Below are positions 50,901 through 62,335 of a stretch of DNA of 64,000 nucleotides, one piece after another (position 1 is the first letter of the stretch; every line of letters starts with the position of its first letter). A model generated the notes under the pieces. That model was given only the letters and a program-made list of their open reading frames with translations, did no database searches and was not told the origin of the DNA. A program made the translations under genes and the position numbers. Source of the stretch: Erpobdella octoculata (taxonomy: Eukaryota; Annelida; Clitellata; Hirudinida; Erpobdellidae); NCBI GenBank assembly GCA_963978895.1, contig OZ022241.1, positions 8,524,856 through 8,588,855 of the forward strand. The letters are read 5' to 3'.

Positions 50901-53900
50901 TCTTCTTAATCATCGAATCGACCCATTTTAATATTTCCTTACATTGTGGCTCTCTGTTGGGATATTGCGATATCACTCTTCTGACCTTAATAAATAATAT
51001 TATTATTATAAATATTGTTATAATTCAAGCATGGTGAAACTAATAAATCCACCACCACCCAAGCAAAAGTATAATTACCAGTTTTGTCAACTCAGAATCT
51101 TGACAGGCCAGATCCATATTCTCTGTAGGATCGCGAGCACAAAGTTTCGGAACAGATAATTTTTGTCTCTGTTTTTCATAGATAAAATACAATCTATAAA
51201 ATTCCTTTTTATGAAATCGATATTCTTTAATGAACATTCCTCAATAAAATTCCTAACATCAAAAACATGATCATCATCATCATCATCATCATCATTTATT
51301 TTTTAAACGTCCCTATTCCACGCTATGCTAGGGTTGGACGTTTTTTCCATATCAGGCCCCTCCACAAGTCACAATCCAGGGCAGACTGTCGCTTCAGGCC
51401 GAGCTCATAAATTCTTCTTCAAGCCCATAGCTAACTTTTCACTTCCGTCTAGGCCGAGAAAAGGAAGCGCGAACCTTGTCGACCTTGTTTGATCAGGCGA
51501 CGTCCGAGCCGGCAGGAAATTCTTTGTTTTGTTACCCATATGGAATTTGGAGCAAAGTTTTACCCGGATGCCCTTCCTGCGAACCTCCCTTTAGTCGCCT
51601 TTTACGACACGCATAGGAGGATACACGGTGGTTCTATTCTATCGGCCCGAACCACAAAGCAATATATTTTAAAAAAAAACTTATAACCACTGTCTGACCT
51701 TGGACGGAATGATGGAGTGAGAGGATGAAGACGACTTTCCTCGTACGGGACTGCCAAGATTCATATTCAATTTGTTGTGAGACTGAGAAGAACTCTTTCC
51801 TCCAGCGAAAATATTTTGATGAACCAACCCGTACGGGAACTGGTGGTCGACATTGTTCTGAGTGACCACGCAGTCCTGATTTCCAAACTTTGAAATAAAA
51901 ATGACACATTTAAACATCTAGCCACACTTTCATATGTGCGTACATGGATTAATTTATGCGTGTGCGCATCCTCATTCCCATGAATATTCAACATTCAGCT
52001 TTGAAATAAGATAAAAATTTAAACTGGCATACAACACAGCATTATCATAACAACTGGCAACCATAAAAAGAAACAAATAGTTGCTAATTAAGATAAAATT
52101 ACAAAAACACAATACATTTGTGATGCAATGTTAATACATGGAAACCACAGGAACATACACACAAATACATGGAAATCACAGGAACATACACATAAATACA
52201 TGGAAACAACAGGAACATACACACAAATACATGGAAACAACAGGAACATACACACAAATACATGGAAACAACAGGAACATACGCACAAATACCTGGAAAC
52301 AAGAACAGACACACAAACCAATCACAGATAACACGAACCAACAATTACTACAATATTACTCCGCCTTGCTTTTGCGAGCCAGTTCCAAGCTTGGATAAAG
52401 GAGGAGGGAGGGAGGAAAAAGATCAAATTATGATCCTTGACCGGAAGTTCTTTGATATTTCCTACATACCGCTATTTGAGTGAATACATTGGAACATCAG
52501 ATCAAATTTTTTTTCAATTCAGAAGAAAATGAGTTCAAAACATGGAGCATTTTCAGCAACATTGGATCAAGTCCTGCATCCAATAAAAATTTGTTCCAAA
52601 AACTGTCCTACAGAAAAATGATGCAAGAAATGAATACGAGAAACTCTGTGAAGCAACCATTGTATATAAAATAATAAATAAGTACATATTAGTATAGAAT
52701 ATCAAGTATCCAGAGTGATAGAACAATTCCAAAAAGTATGAAGGTGGGTTTACATGAGCACAAATTGACTGATGCAAATACAAGCCCGCACAACATTTTA
52801 AAAGTAAGTAAGGGTTGTCCCGCACATAATTTTCTCAGACCTTTATTCCAATTATGCACATGCTGACACTTTCAAACTGCACGTTTAATTTAAACAAAAC
52901 ATTATTTTATTAGTTTTGTTCAAATTTAAATCACCTTCTTATAGCGTTTCCGCTAACTTTTCAAATGCAGGCAAACCAATTATATTCGTGACAGGCAGTT
53001 AAGCAAGTGGTCAACCGGCCAATCTCATCAGTCTAAGAGCAACACACATGTTAAGGTTGACTTGGCCCTTCTTGGGTCAATGAAATGAGAACCAGTCTAA
53101 CAACTGGGAGAAATAAAGTTTGGCACGTTACAATACTGGATACAAGTGTGAGTGGCAAAAAAATAGTACTTTTCCTTAAACACCATCAACTGTTCTTCGC
53201 CCTACTGATTGAACCTTGGTTTAAAGGCGGTGCCACAATAAAACCACTTTTACCTTAATATATTTTTAACTTTTTTAAGCAGAAAACCACTTTCTATTAA
53301 GTCTGACAGAATGGACAACCAATCACATCGATAATTATAATTTAATAAGTCATGTGACATTTATGCAAGTTATTATGCATGACTGCATTAGCCTAATTAT
53401 TCTATATGGACTGAGTTGTCGAAGCAACGAATCTCATCAGTGATGCGCTCTTCTGTGACAGAACAAGCCAATTCTTGAGCCACACGAGTGATGGCATATG
53501 TCGCATCTGAAGAGGTCGGTAGTATCTGTGAACTGGTTGACACGATTGATTTTGAACGCCACCAGGGCTTCACGACAAGTAGCAAAGGAGTCCAATTCGA
53601 CGGGTAGCAAGCCACACGGCTTCAGATTGGCCTTTAGCATGTCCTTGTAGTGCCTGAGTTGCCCACCACAAGAACGGACACACAAGCACAATAAAAGTTG
53701 GAAGACAGCCAACAGTCATAACACATGCATGCCAACATTTTGGGTATTTCTAATAACACCGTGTAGTTGTTGTTGTTATTGCCACCAGCAAATCCATGAA
53801 TGCCCATGTAAATGCACTTTTGTACTTAGGCATGCCATATTCATGGCAGTAAATAAAAATTATTCAGGTTATAAATATTAAAAAAAATTGAAAAAAAGTT

Positions 53901-56900
53901 TATTTAAGCAGTCAGCTAACAAAATTTACTCCTCTCATGAGTTCATTTCCACCATTGGCATCTGGCAGGAACTGTCGAAACTCCATGAGAAGATCTGGCT
54001 GGTCCTTGAAAAGCACTGAAACTTGAGAATAAACTTCCGCTTCTGTCAGTGGAACTCTGCTACCGTGTTGCCTTGATCCCTGTAGAAAACAAAATCAAAT
54101 AAATATAAAAAAAAAATTCTGCAAAATTGTTTCAAATTTCGATGCAAATAATTACAAACAAATTATCTCAATAATAAGCAATTGACACATATCAGTGGAG
54201 AGTTAGATTACAAAAAATAACTTAAAAGCTCAATCATGTTAAGATTCTTTTCTCCCTGCCAAAACATCATCTGGGTTCAAACTAACTCGTAGGTGCAGTA
54301 AACTTGACTGATCAAAGCAGGTGTCAGGTCAGTGCATTCATTGGTCATTAACACCCAAGTAAGCATGATTCACATAAGCAGAAATGTGCACACCAACAGA
54401 ATTACCAAAAAAAATTAAGAAATTCATTTTTGACATTCAAATTAAATATTATCATCTAAAATTATCATGCATTAGATATTCCAGCTCAACATGAAAACGG
54501 AAAGTAAGCGAAAAATTGATTCCAAGTAAAACCGGTATACGATAAAGTTAATTGAAAGTGCTTAAAAAGATCTTAGTTTAATAAAACTTTATCAATCAAG
54601 TTTTTCAAAATACAAATCAAATTTGAGCTATAAAAAAAAACAGAATGTCTATTTAAATGTAACATTTACTTATATCCAGCATTCATAATTGATTAACTAA
54701 TAGTATGCAAATATAATAAGAGACTGGTTCATTCATATTCACTGATTGGCTCACAATCTTATCTACATCATTACAACCCTATGGATAAAGGAAACCGTTT
54801 CATCTGAAGATGAATAAACAGTCGTCTCAAAGTTCTGCATCACACCCGCAGTTTCAACTATAATCTACTTTGTTCAAAAAAGATTTTATCAGCGAATAAA
54901 TCCACTAGATAGCATTTTGTTCCTCGTGATAATCAAAAATCTTGGTTTAATTTTACCAAACAATCAATCATCATCAGCTGGTACCTCGAGTGTTTCTTCG
55001 TATATTCACTAATGGGTATTATTGATGTCACTCTAACTAAAAAACTATTACAAAAAAAACTTTTTAAAAATCTAGCTATCTAACTGATTAAATGCAATCA
55101 ATCACCATTTGCATCATCTTCAGTGCAGCACAATAATTACTTGACTTGCCAAAAGTTAATCAAGTATAAACCAACCTCTTTAAGATTCTTCTGCTCTTTT
55201 TGATAATTGTGCAGGATTTCTAGAAATGCCTTGTAGATCTCCGGGTGGCCCTGATAGCAACTCTGAATCAAAATAACCAAAGCTATGAGCACGCAGTTGT
55301 CATTGCAAGAAACTGGTATGAATCTCAGACAAACCTTAATCTTGTTGACATAAGTAATAGCATGATTGAACTGTACCGGTTGTCCCTGGTTGGACCCGTG
55401 CTGATTCAAATTGGGAGACAGATCAGCAGTCTGCCTTAATTGCTGTGTCATCTGGAATGACAATATAAATAAAAACATGTTAAAGTTAATTTAAAAAAAA
55501 TAAAAACATGCTTTTGTGACAGTTATAAAATTTCATAGCGACATCGTATAACAAAAATATTATATATAGATTACAGATGTCCGCAGACATCCAATGAACC
55601 TCCGGACAAGTGTGAAAGTTAATAAAAGTATGGAAAAAAAGACTGTGAATAAATTTTTGTACTGCAAAGTTTATTTATAGTTCCATACAAAAACGTCGCA
55701 GATAAGCTAACTACCTGTCCATGAAGATAATGAGGATTTTGGAGATTGACTTGAATCGAGTCGTTGTAAATAATGCTGTTGTTGTTCTGAATGTTATTGT
55801 TAGCATTGCTGTTGTTTGTTAAGTTGGACAGCGAGACTACCTGTTGACCAGGCTGTCTGACATTGATGGTCTCATTTTCTCGCACCTCGATGCTGTATCC
55901 TTGAGGAAGGAAAGTATTGAAGCCAACAATCAATTCATTGTGACCACGAAACAAAATGGACACTTTTTCAATGACTCCTGGAGTGTCGATCCTGAAAAGT
56001 ATTTTATATATATATATATATAGAAAAACAGATGAATGACAGATGTAGACAGGAAATAAAGAAATAAAACGAACGTCTGTGATTTGAATTCTTTCATTAT
56101 GTCCAGAAAGTCATTGTAAACTTGGGGTTGATTATTAAATCGTAACTTGACCTGATCCAAATAGGACAGAGCATCTTCGACTTTTAATCGTTGTTGCTGT
56201 TGTTGTTGTTGTTGTTGCTGATAATGAGGATACTGGTTAGAGTGAGAAATCTGGTTGGTCTATCAATTTCAAAGTTATACAGAAATTACCACCAAAGCTC
56301 AAGTGAGCATGTATAAATACTTAAAAGAACAACAGTGTTGTCCAGCATCAAACGAATTATATTTTTGGAATTAATCTGTTTCTTAAATTTATCGTACTTT
56401 AAGAAACATTACAGATATTAACATTTCACACAAATATCTACAAGGGCCATGACTGCAATATCGCTACTGAAAACTCAGGGTACAGGAATCATAATTAACA
56501 TTATAATCAAGTCAAAAACCTATTTTATATATTATACATATATACACGTTCCAATATAATGTTTATTTGGTAATTCAAAAGTGTCAGAAAAGAAATAAAT
56601 TAGAAGAATTCTTTGTAGACCATTATGAGATTAATTACTAAGTCATATTTACAGCACAGAAAACCATATTTTACGATGGTCAATTGAGCAGAGACAAAAA
56701 TCACCTCAGTTGGGACTTGAGTTGAATTCCACTCTGAAACATATGTGGCAGAGGCCTGAGGTGGAAGATGGACTGAATTATTGCCCACAAGTTGAGGAGG
56801 GTTACTTGTCAGCTGCCTAATTTAAATAATTACATAAATATTCATATCATTTCACAATAATTAGTATTTATTTTACATAAAAACTTATTGAGAAAAATAC

Positions 56901-57714
56901 AAAATATTTTACTTGACAACTGAAAAGGAATTCATTGGCTGGTTTAGAAGATTTGGCGATTGGACTAAAAGACGCTGAGGATTTATATTCAAACTTGAAC
57001 TATAACAGCGATCCTACAAAGTTAACAACCAAAACTCTATTATTTGCAATGAATCGATACAAAAATTGTTGCATCTCCTTTAACACAAATCCATCTACAT
57101 TTAAATTCAATGACTTGAATGACATGTCCCGATAACCTATAAATTTACACTTGAAAAAGTTTATCAAAACATTTTATTTTGAAGATAAAGTTTTTGTAGC
57201 TTTGAACTTTCTGTATTAAAAGTGTTGTTTTGAGAAATCTTTAATGGTATTTAAGACTAACTTTTCAAGAAATTAAAATAATTTTTATGTTTTACTTTAC
57301 TAGTCAAACAAGGAAATTATGATGTACAAAAAATCTAAATTTGAAATGCATTAGTTATTATCTAAAACCTCATAGATCCTGCAAAATTCAGAAATGCCTC
57401 TGATTGCAATTACTATAAATAAAGATTAGCCTTAAAGTGTTCTATCTGATTATGTTACTTCATAAGACAGTATATAACAAGTAACACAGACAAATAATTA
57501 GTGATATTATTACATAAACATTGAGATCAGTACAACATTTTAAAACGGCGGTCGGCAAATATGCACAAAAACCCAGCTGCTGATTCGGGAAGACATCGCC
57601 TCTCAGCCCTAACCCTAACCACAGCTGTTTAATTTAATCTGTAGTACTTGATAATAAAAAGAAGGAATTAATTTTTATAAAAGAATTATTAATTTACCAA
57701 ACCTGATTTTGCAT
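41946..57714 (-). CDS. Sin3: SIN3 transcriptional corepressor, 22 exons
   Basis: Nuclear scaffold that recruits class I histone deacetylases; about 1370 residues (human SIN3A 1273). Exons, 5' to 3': 57714-57703 (tentative), 56812-56705, 56259-56075, 55991-55715, 55451-55335, 55262-55176, 54079-53930, 51887-51699, 51168-51079, 50985-50855, 49482-49334, 46111-45885, 45775-45612, 45481-45217, 45007-44689, 44595-44522, 44375-44165, 44017-43848, 43694-43545, 43467-43151, 43066-42712, 42311-41946. PAH1 (about 64-135) has [20 protein letters not shown]2 (about 220-312) has [18 protein letters not shown]3 (about 395-470) is strongly diverged but keeps a PLL-K-PEL---RNLVG pattern. The HDAC-interaction region (about 500-717) is well conserved ([37 protein letters not shown]). 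The C-terminal SIN3 region follows ([23 protein letters not shown]) with an extra basic stretch KRRRRRKS. A polyglutamine run precedes PAH1. Frames join throughout. Confidence 0.92.
47440..47975 (-). mobile_element. two decayed Helitron-like 3' ends
   Basis: Near 47445-47475 the minus strand has AACCCCGGGCAATGCCGGAT, a mutated version of the family's terminal hairpin. At 47972-47975 CTAG (minus strand GTCAGCTAG followed by T, after AAAACAATGTTTGCTGGG) is the 3' end of a second, related type. Between them is AT-rich sequence with a few GCTTTCCCG-like minisatellite relics. Both are in the SIN3 intron 49333-46112. Confidence 0.5.
48238..48737 (+). mobile_element. complete non-autonomous Helitron, exactly 500 bp
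   Basis: It starts TCTATATATATAAAAATGAA directly after an A and ends with hairpin CCCGG-GCAACG-CCGGG, eleven bases, then CTAG followed by T. This matches the Helitron rules: 5' TC, hairpin near the 3' end, CTRR end, insertion between A and T, no target duplication. Inside are a conserved core (TTGCTACACCATTCATCCGA; AATCCATCACAAAATGAGCG), a TATGTATG array of about 130 bp, and a short degenerate 18-bp minisatellite. It encodes nothing. It lies in a SIN3 intron, opposite in sense to the gene. It is the reference copy for the pieces at 7.7-9.9 kb. Confidence 0.85.
51270..51660 (-). mobile_element. SINE or deleted LINE sharing the LINE tail of 20685-21574
   Basis: Read on the minus strand, the last about 135 bp (GAGCTCGGCCTGAAGCGACA to GTCCAACCCTAGCATAGCGT and an ATG repeat tail, 51420-51275) match the 3' end of the LINE in the FMNL intron. 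The preceding 240 bp (with ACCGTGTATCCTCCTATGCG and GTCGTAAAAGGCGACTAA) do not match that LINE. It lies in the SIN3 intron between the exons 51699-51887 and 51079-51168. Confidence 0.75.
52135..52305. repeat. 31-bp minisatellite in a SIN3 intron
   Basis: Five to six units of 31 bp (ACATGGAAACAACAGGAACA plus TACACACAAAT) run head to tail. The period is not a multiple of three, so the frame cycles, which gives several overlapping spurious open stretches on both strands. Confidence 0.9.
52359..52412. repeat. interspersed repeat end, inverted relative to 62945
   Basis: CTCCGCCTTGCTTTTGCGAG, CCAGTTCCAAGCTTGGATAA and AGGAGGAGGG are the reverse complement of 62948-63000 with a few changes. Two copies of one interspersed family, 10.6 kb apart and in opposite orientation. 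The ends of the element are not defined. Confidence 0.7.
53397..53712 (-). pseudogene. LINE ORF2 C-terminal zinc-finger remnant
   Basis: The minus strand reads [36 protein letters not shown] and [20 protein letters not shown]. The pattern (R-KD-LK-L, then a single C2H2 finger with SRIGL) is the well-known C-terminal end of an animal non-LTR retrotransposon protein family. The stretch before it is not open, and no reverse transcriptase core is present, so it is a fragment. It lies in the SIN3 intron 53929-51888. Confidence 0.8.
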
Positions 57715-58273
57715 GACGAATAACAAAAATCTTCCACTGACTAAACTTTTACCTGCATTAATAATATTTTAATTAAATTATCTGCTATGCAGACATCAAA
57801 ATGATAATTAATAGGTCTGGTAAGCGATCTTCTAGAACAAAATCAGGGTGAGTACAAGAGCATAAACTATAGCTAGTATAGCAAAATCACTTCACTTAAG
57901 GATCGACATTAGTTAGATTTTTTATGAACGCCACAGGCAAGTAGAATATTTTAAGAAAAAACGCGCCACAACATGATTTGACTTTCCATCGGTTTACTGA
58001 AACCAACAGGTCTGATGAATCCGTACACCAACAAATAATAAAACTTCGAACACACAGTAAAAAATAAACATTCAGATAAAAACTTGGCAGCCAGACACAC
58101 TCGCAGGTCTTTGCTACATTAAAAAGTGATACATATTTGATATGATAGAACTTCAAAAAAATAACGATCGCTTTTACAAATGTTAAACTAGGGACTACAT
58201 ATATATCAGTTTATAGCCCATCAAAACTAAAAATCAGCTTAAAAGCCTACCATTTCATAAAATTTTCAATCAA
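57715..58273. other. SIN3 5' flank, nothing else recognised
   Basis: The likely SIN3 promoter and 5' UTR on the minus strand. No core promoter motif can be assigned. Two tandem CCCTAA units near 57606 are too few to be telomeric. Confidence 0.4.
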
Positions 58274-58292
58274 TAGTCCAGGAGAATTAAAA
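58274..58292 (+). repeat. left terminal inverted repeat
   Basis: TAGTCCAGGAGAATTAAAA, identical over 19 bases to the reverse complement of 61529-61547. The next base inside and the next base outside both differ between the two ends, so the repeat is sharply defined. Confidence 0.8.
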
Positions 58293-59074
58293 AAAAGCTG
58301 GCATAATTGGAACAAAAGCAGTTTGATATTTTGTTTTGTAGGTATATGTGTTAGCAACAATTAGTTAAAAATCCACCCTTCCAACTCATCGTTTAAAAAA
58401 ATTACAGACGATTTTCAAAATCGGCCTTAAAATCGGTAAATTAATTGAATATGCCAGCTCTTTTAATCCAATTAGATGAAAATAACTAAAGTTTAAGCTG
58501 AATGCTTTATTGTTACTTATTGCATGATATACAAACATTAAAAATTATCAAAAAAAAAAAAAAAAAAAAAAAAAAAACTACAAATGAACTGATTTATGGA
58601 GCCGTTTTTCCATAAAATATACAATATATCAGCTCTTAAAATCCATTTAAATAAAAATAACTCAATCTATAGATGAAAACTACCTAATACAAAATATACA
58701 TAAGTTAAAATTTGTCTCGCAACATTATATACGGATACAAATAAACTACTTTATTGTGCCGTTTTTGACTAAATGTGCAAAATAAATTAAGATTAATATG
58801 AAAATTGCTTGTTACATACTATTTAATATACACATATTAAAAAGCATACATATAAATCCATAAATAATTTCCAATTTCAACATACAATAAAAAGAACAAA
58901 CAGAAAAACAACAAAAACACCTAAAAATAACAATTTCTTTATTTCCCGCCCTGTGTCCTTTGTCTGTGTGCCTATATCCCTTTTGTTTGGTTATATAAAG
59001 TATGGTAGGTCCAGTAGTACAATTTCTTTAAAATAATGAATAAGAATTTCAGTTAGACCACTGTAAATAAAGCC

Positions 59075-61296
59075 TCACGTTAAATTTGCATCCCGATCGG
59101 AGACGCTCAGATCATCAATATCAGAAGTAGTCAAAAACTCCATTTTCAATATTGATTCCAAAAGCAAAGCAAACAAAGCTGACTCTACTAAAAAGTGGCC
59201 GCGTAGTGCTCTAGCCACTGCCTTCCCTGTCATCATGTGAGTTATGGCTATGGGTCCATAACAGCACTGCAGCGCCTCTGTCAAACCTGAGCCGGCCATG
59301 ACATGACCAATGCTGCCCAAATAACTCATCAAGACATGAAACCCACCTAGACGACATACTATGTTCAGTTTGGATGAATGCACAATATCAACAGCCTTTA
59401 ACCACAGCGGCTGATCGAAAGTCACACAAGCCGTTGGAATGTTGAGCTTTTCAGCCTGGCGTTCTATGAAAGTTAACGTGGAAAAAATACAAGACATGTC
59501 ATTAGGATTCAAATCAATAATCGGAAGCATCCTTATGTCTGATGATGATCTGAAATCTCCGTCTGGCTTACAAGCATGTTCCATAAAGCCAGACCAATTT
59601 GGCCTTTGCTGATCTTCATCTAAGCACAAGATACCGATTTTCCAGGCAAGTTCCAAGTTTAAAGAAGGAGGCAACACAGAAGGAAAATTTAATTGAGAGA
59701 TGGGCTTGAAAGACATCAATGATAATGATGACTTGTCGGGGAATGTGTATCCCAATATAGGAATACCTCGGTTGTTCACAACACAACTGGATTTTAGGCG
59801 TGACAATCGGGGTACAGGTGATTCAGCAAAGTGTCCTGACCCTAATCGATTACACGGAGTAGACATTGATATAATGCCCATACCGTGAAAGGTACCACTT
59901 CCATCTAAAGTGATAACGTTGTGGTCAAGATTATCACCAGACCATTGCGTAAAACATTGAGGAAAAGACTGAGGAGTATCAGGGGAGTCATTCTGAACCA
60001 CTGATTGTTTAAAAAGTTCAACTTCATCATATGAAATTGAAAATCCCAACCGTGACAGCAAATCAAGCAGCCATCTAGATCCAAAGGCGTGATCTAAACT
60101 AACTCCAACGCCAAACAAAATTGGAGAAATAAGAGATCTTTGTCTTGCCCCCTGCACAATAGAATGACATATGGAAACTTGTTTTATTTCATTACAAACA
60201 ATATTTTCTATTAAGATTTTCAACAAACTAGGAATCCACCTTTTGGCATTTTCAATATTTGAGAAATCATCAGTTCCTGGATATGTTTCATTTGAGGACA
60301 TTTCCCTTATTTGAGCTCTTATCAATTTTGCTGCTGCCACTATGATACGCTCACTCTCATCTTCTATGCTACTCTTTTTTTCATCATACCATTGCTTAGT
60401 TATAATGTGAGACGCCATGTTACGGAAGCAAATAACATTTTTCCGACCACAAACTTCGGCAAAAAATGTGCTCGGCGTAGCGTTCTTCCAGCTTTCGTTT
60501 TATATGTTTTAATGAATACACTTCACCATCTTCCGATAATTCTTGCATTTTAATTTGTAATTCAGCTATTGTATAAATTCCTTGATCTTCTTCTTCTAAC
60601 CAGTCACACAGTTTCTCAAAAGTAATTAACATGTCGTTATCTGGATGTCGACCTGGCTGGTTTCGGCCAGCGGTATTATCTCCGACATGTGACGATCTAC
60701 ATTTTTGGAACACAGAAAGACACACTCTGTGGTAACGAGCTTCTTCAGCAGGTAAGTCATTGCATGTATTTAACCTACCAAGAACTTCTACACTCCATGC
60801 ATCATTTCTTTTGTGGCAAGTTTCAATTATAGTTTCTCTGAATTTCAATGTCATCACAGTACTTGATTCTTCTTTTAAATGTTTTTTTACTTTCTCCAAA
60901 AACTATTTTTCCACACAAAAAACAATGTTGCTTCCAATTGAAAGTGTCGACAGACGATCGTAATAATTTACACTTAAAATTCTCTTGATCAACACCAACA
61001 CCTTCTGCATGCTGCTCATTCTTTCGTTGCAATTGATCGAAACTTCTTTTGTTAGTGTAGTCTCTCCGGCAATGATCATGAACATTAGCTACATTTGGTT
61101 TATTTAACAGATACTCTGTTAACTGTTCATCACCACGTAAAACGCTGAATTGACATAACGTTTCAATACCTTTAACACCTAGTGTAACCATCTTGACTGT
61201 ATCACAGACGTTGTCGGAACGGAATTCAGTTCGACAAATTAAACATACCATTTCATTTAGTTCACCCATTTCGAAAAAGAACAATAAAAACTCCAA
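59075..61296 (-). pseudogene. transposase-like protein, two frameshifts
   Basis: Three overlapping frames make one product: 61296-60900 (zinc-binding region: CLICRTEF, then HDHCRRDY about 65 residues later, then CFLCGK), about 60899-60460 (helical, charged) and 60455-59075 (main domain). Shifts occur at a T run/A run near 60890-60900 and a T6 run near 60461-60466; each is repaired by a single-base change. The third frame (447 codons from the ATG at 60418) contains VITLDGSGTFHGMG (Asp172), CVTFDQPLWLKAVD (Asp335), RLGGFHVLMSYLGSIG and TGKAVARALRGHFLVESAL (Glu412). This wording recurs in multicopy uncharacterised proteins of invertebrates. A DDE-type nuclease is my guess only. The C-terminus after LLLESILKM is short and acidic and may be truncated. 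Because both breaks are homopolymer changes, assembly error cannot be excluded. Confidence 0.65.
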
Positions 61297-61528
61297 AAAA
61301 TAGATGTTTTACAAAATACTAACTTAGAAATCCGATGTTTTACGACAATTTACGAAAATACTAACTTATCGCTCACTTCGGTAAATCTCATTCAAAAAAG
61401 CGTCAAAAAACCAATTTCCGAAACGACGATTTCAACCGATTTTTGCAGGAAGAATCATAAACGTATTACAAACAATATATCCAAAAATCAGCTTGATGCG
61501 AATTTTGTCTAGGTACAACAAGGAAAAA

Positions 61529-61547
61529 TTTTAATTCTCCTGGACTA
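61529..61547 (-). repeat. right terminal inverted repeat
   Basis: TTTTAATTCTCCTGGACTA, the exact complement of the left end, followed by CAA as on the other flank. Confidence 0.8.
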
Positions 61548-61959
61548 CAAACAAACATCAAGCCTTAGAGAGAAAAGATTCTAAATAATTACTTGACCCA
61601 GTTAAAAAAAACTCAAGAAAACCTTAACAATGAACTAAATAAACATTGATATTAAAGTTTTATTGAAAAATAAATAACATTAAAATTTTAAAAAAAGTAA
61701 CAGTTTCAAATATAGCGTAACAATATTCTATAGCGTCTTTTATTGAAATTCAACGTCGCCCTGTTATAAAACAACAGAGAAAGATGTATACAAGTATACA
61801 GTATACAGTGTCGTATATTGTTAACACACTACGAACCTCTTCCAGCGTCTTCCACGGTCGAGTTTGAGAAACCCAGGCTAGAATATTTTTGGAGTCGCCC
61901 ACACTAGTCGCCGGCCAAATATTTGAGGTTCAACTCAGGTACGTAAATTGCGGGGGGCA

Positions 61960-62335
61960 GGGGGGACATTTTTCCCCTCTGATTTTCAAAATTAGAAATT
62001 TTTTACCTAGAGTTTACTATATATTTTTTTAATTTTAACTTTACTTAACCTAGTGATGATTCAATGCGTATTGGAGACCAGACTGTGAGTTGAATGATGT
62101 TTATTACCCACAGCCATGCTAATCAGCTGTACAACCAAGATAAGAAATACACTGATAATAATAAACATAGACATATCAACATATGTTACACTTCTGGCGT
62201 CTGTGTCTATAGACAATTTCCCCCTCCCTGATTTCCAGAATTTAAATTTTTTCTCCTAGAGTTTACTATATAAATTGTTAATTTTAACTCTACTTAACCT
62301 CGTATTGATTCAATGCGTATTGGAATTCTTTTTGC
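61960..62335. repeat. direct duplication of about 110 bp
   Basis: Copies near 61970-62078 and 62217-62325 share CCTAGAGTTTACTATATA, TTAATTTTAAC, TACTTAACCT and GATTCAATGCGTATTGGA. The spacing is about 245 bp, and C/G-rich runs precede each. Probably part of an interspersed element whose limits I cannot set. Confidence 0.8.

Larger units (their letters stand above)
58274..61547 (-). mobile_element. TIR DNA transposon of unassigned superfamily
   Basis: A 3274-bp element bounded by perfect 19-bp inverted repeats TAGTCCAGGAGAATTAAAA (58274-58292) and its complement (61529-61547). It is flanked on both sides by CAA (58271-58273 and 61548-61550), a possible 3-bp target duplication. One transposase-like frame of about 740 codons fills 61296-59075 on the minus strand. 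The stretch 58293-59070 is non-coding with degenerate subterminal repeats (GCCGTTTTT, ATCAGCTCTTAAAATCC types). The 61300-61440 side has a doubled TTTACGAAAATACTAACTTA-like motif. The TIR does not begin like CACTA, Tc1/mariner, hAT, piggyBac or PIF/Harbinger ends. Confidence 0.75.

Noticed and set aside
57600..57620. CCCTAACCCTAACC as an interstitial telomere
   Set aside because: Only two units; expected by chance in 64 kb of repetitive DNA.
58546..58578. Poly-A run as the tail of a processed pseudogene
   Set aside because: No coding remnant or target duplication is seen upstream; it lies inside the TIR element's non-coding part.
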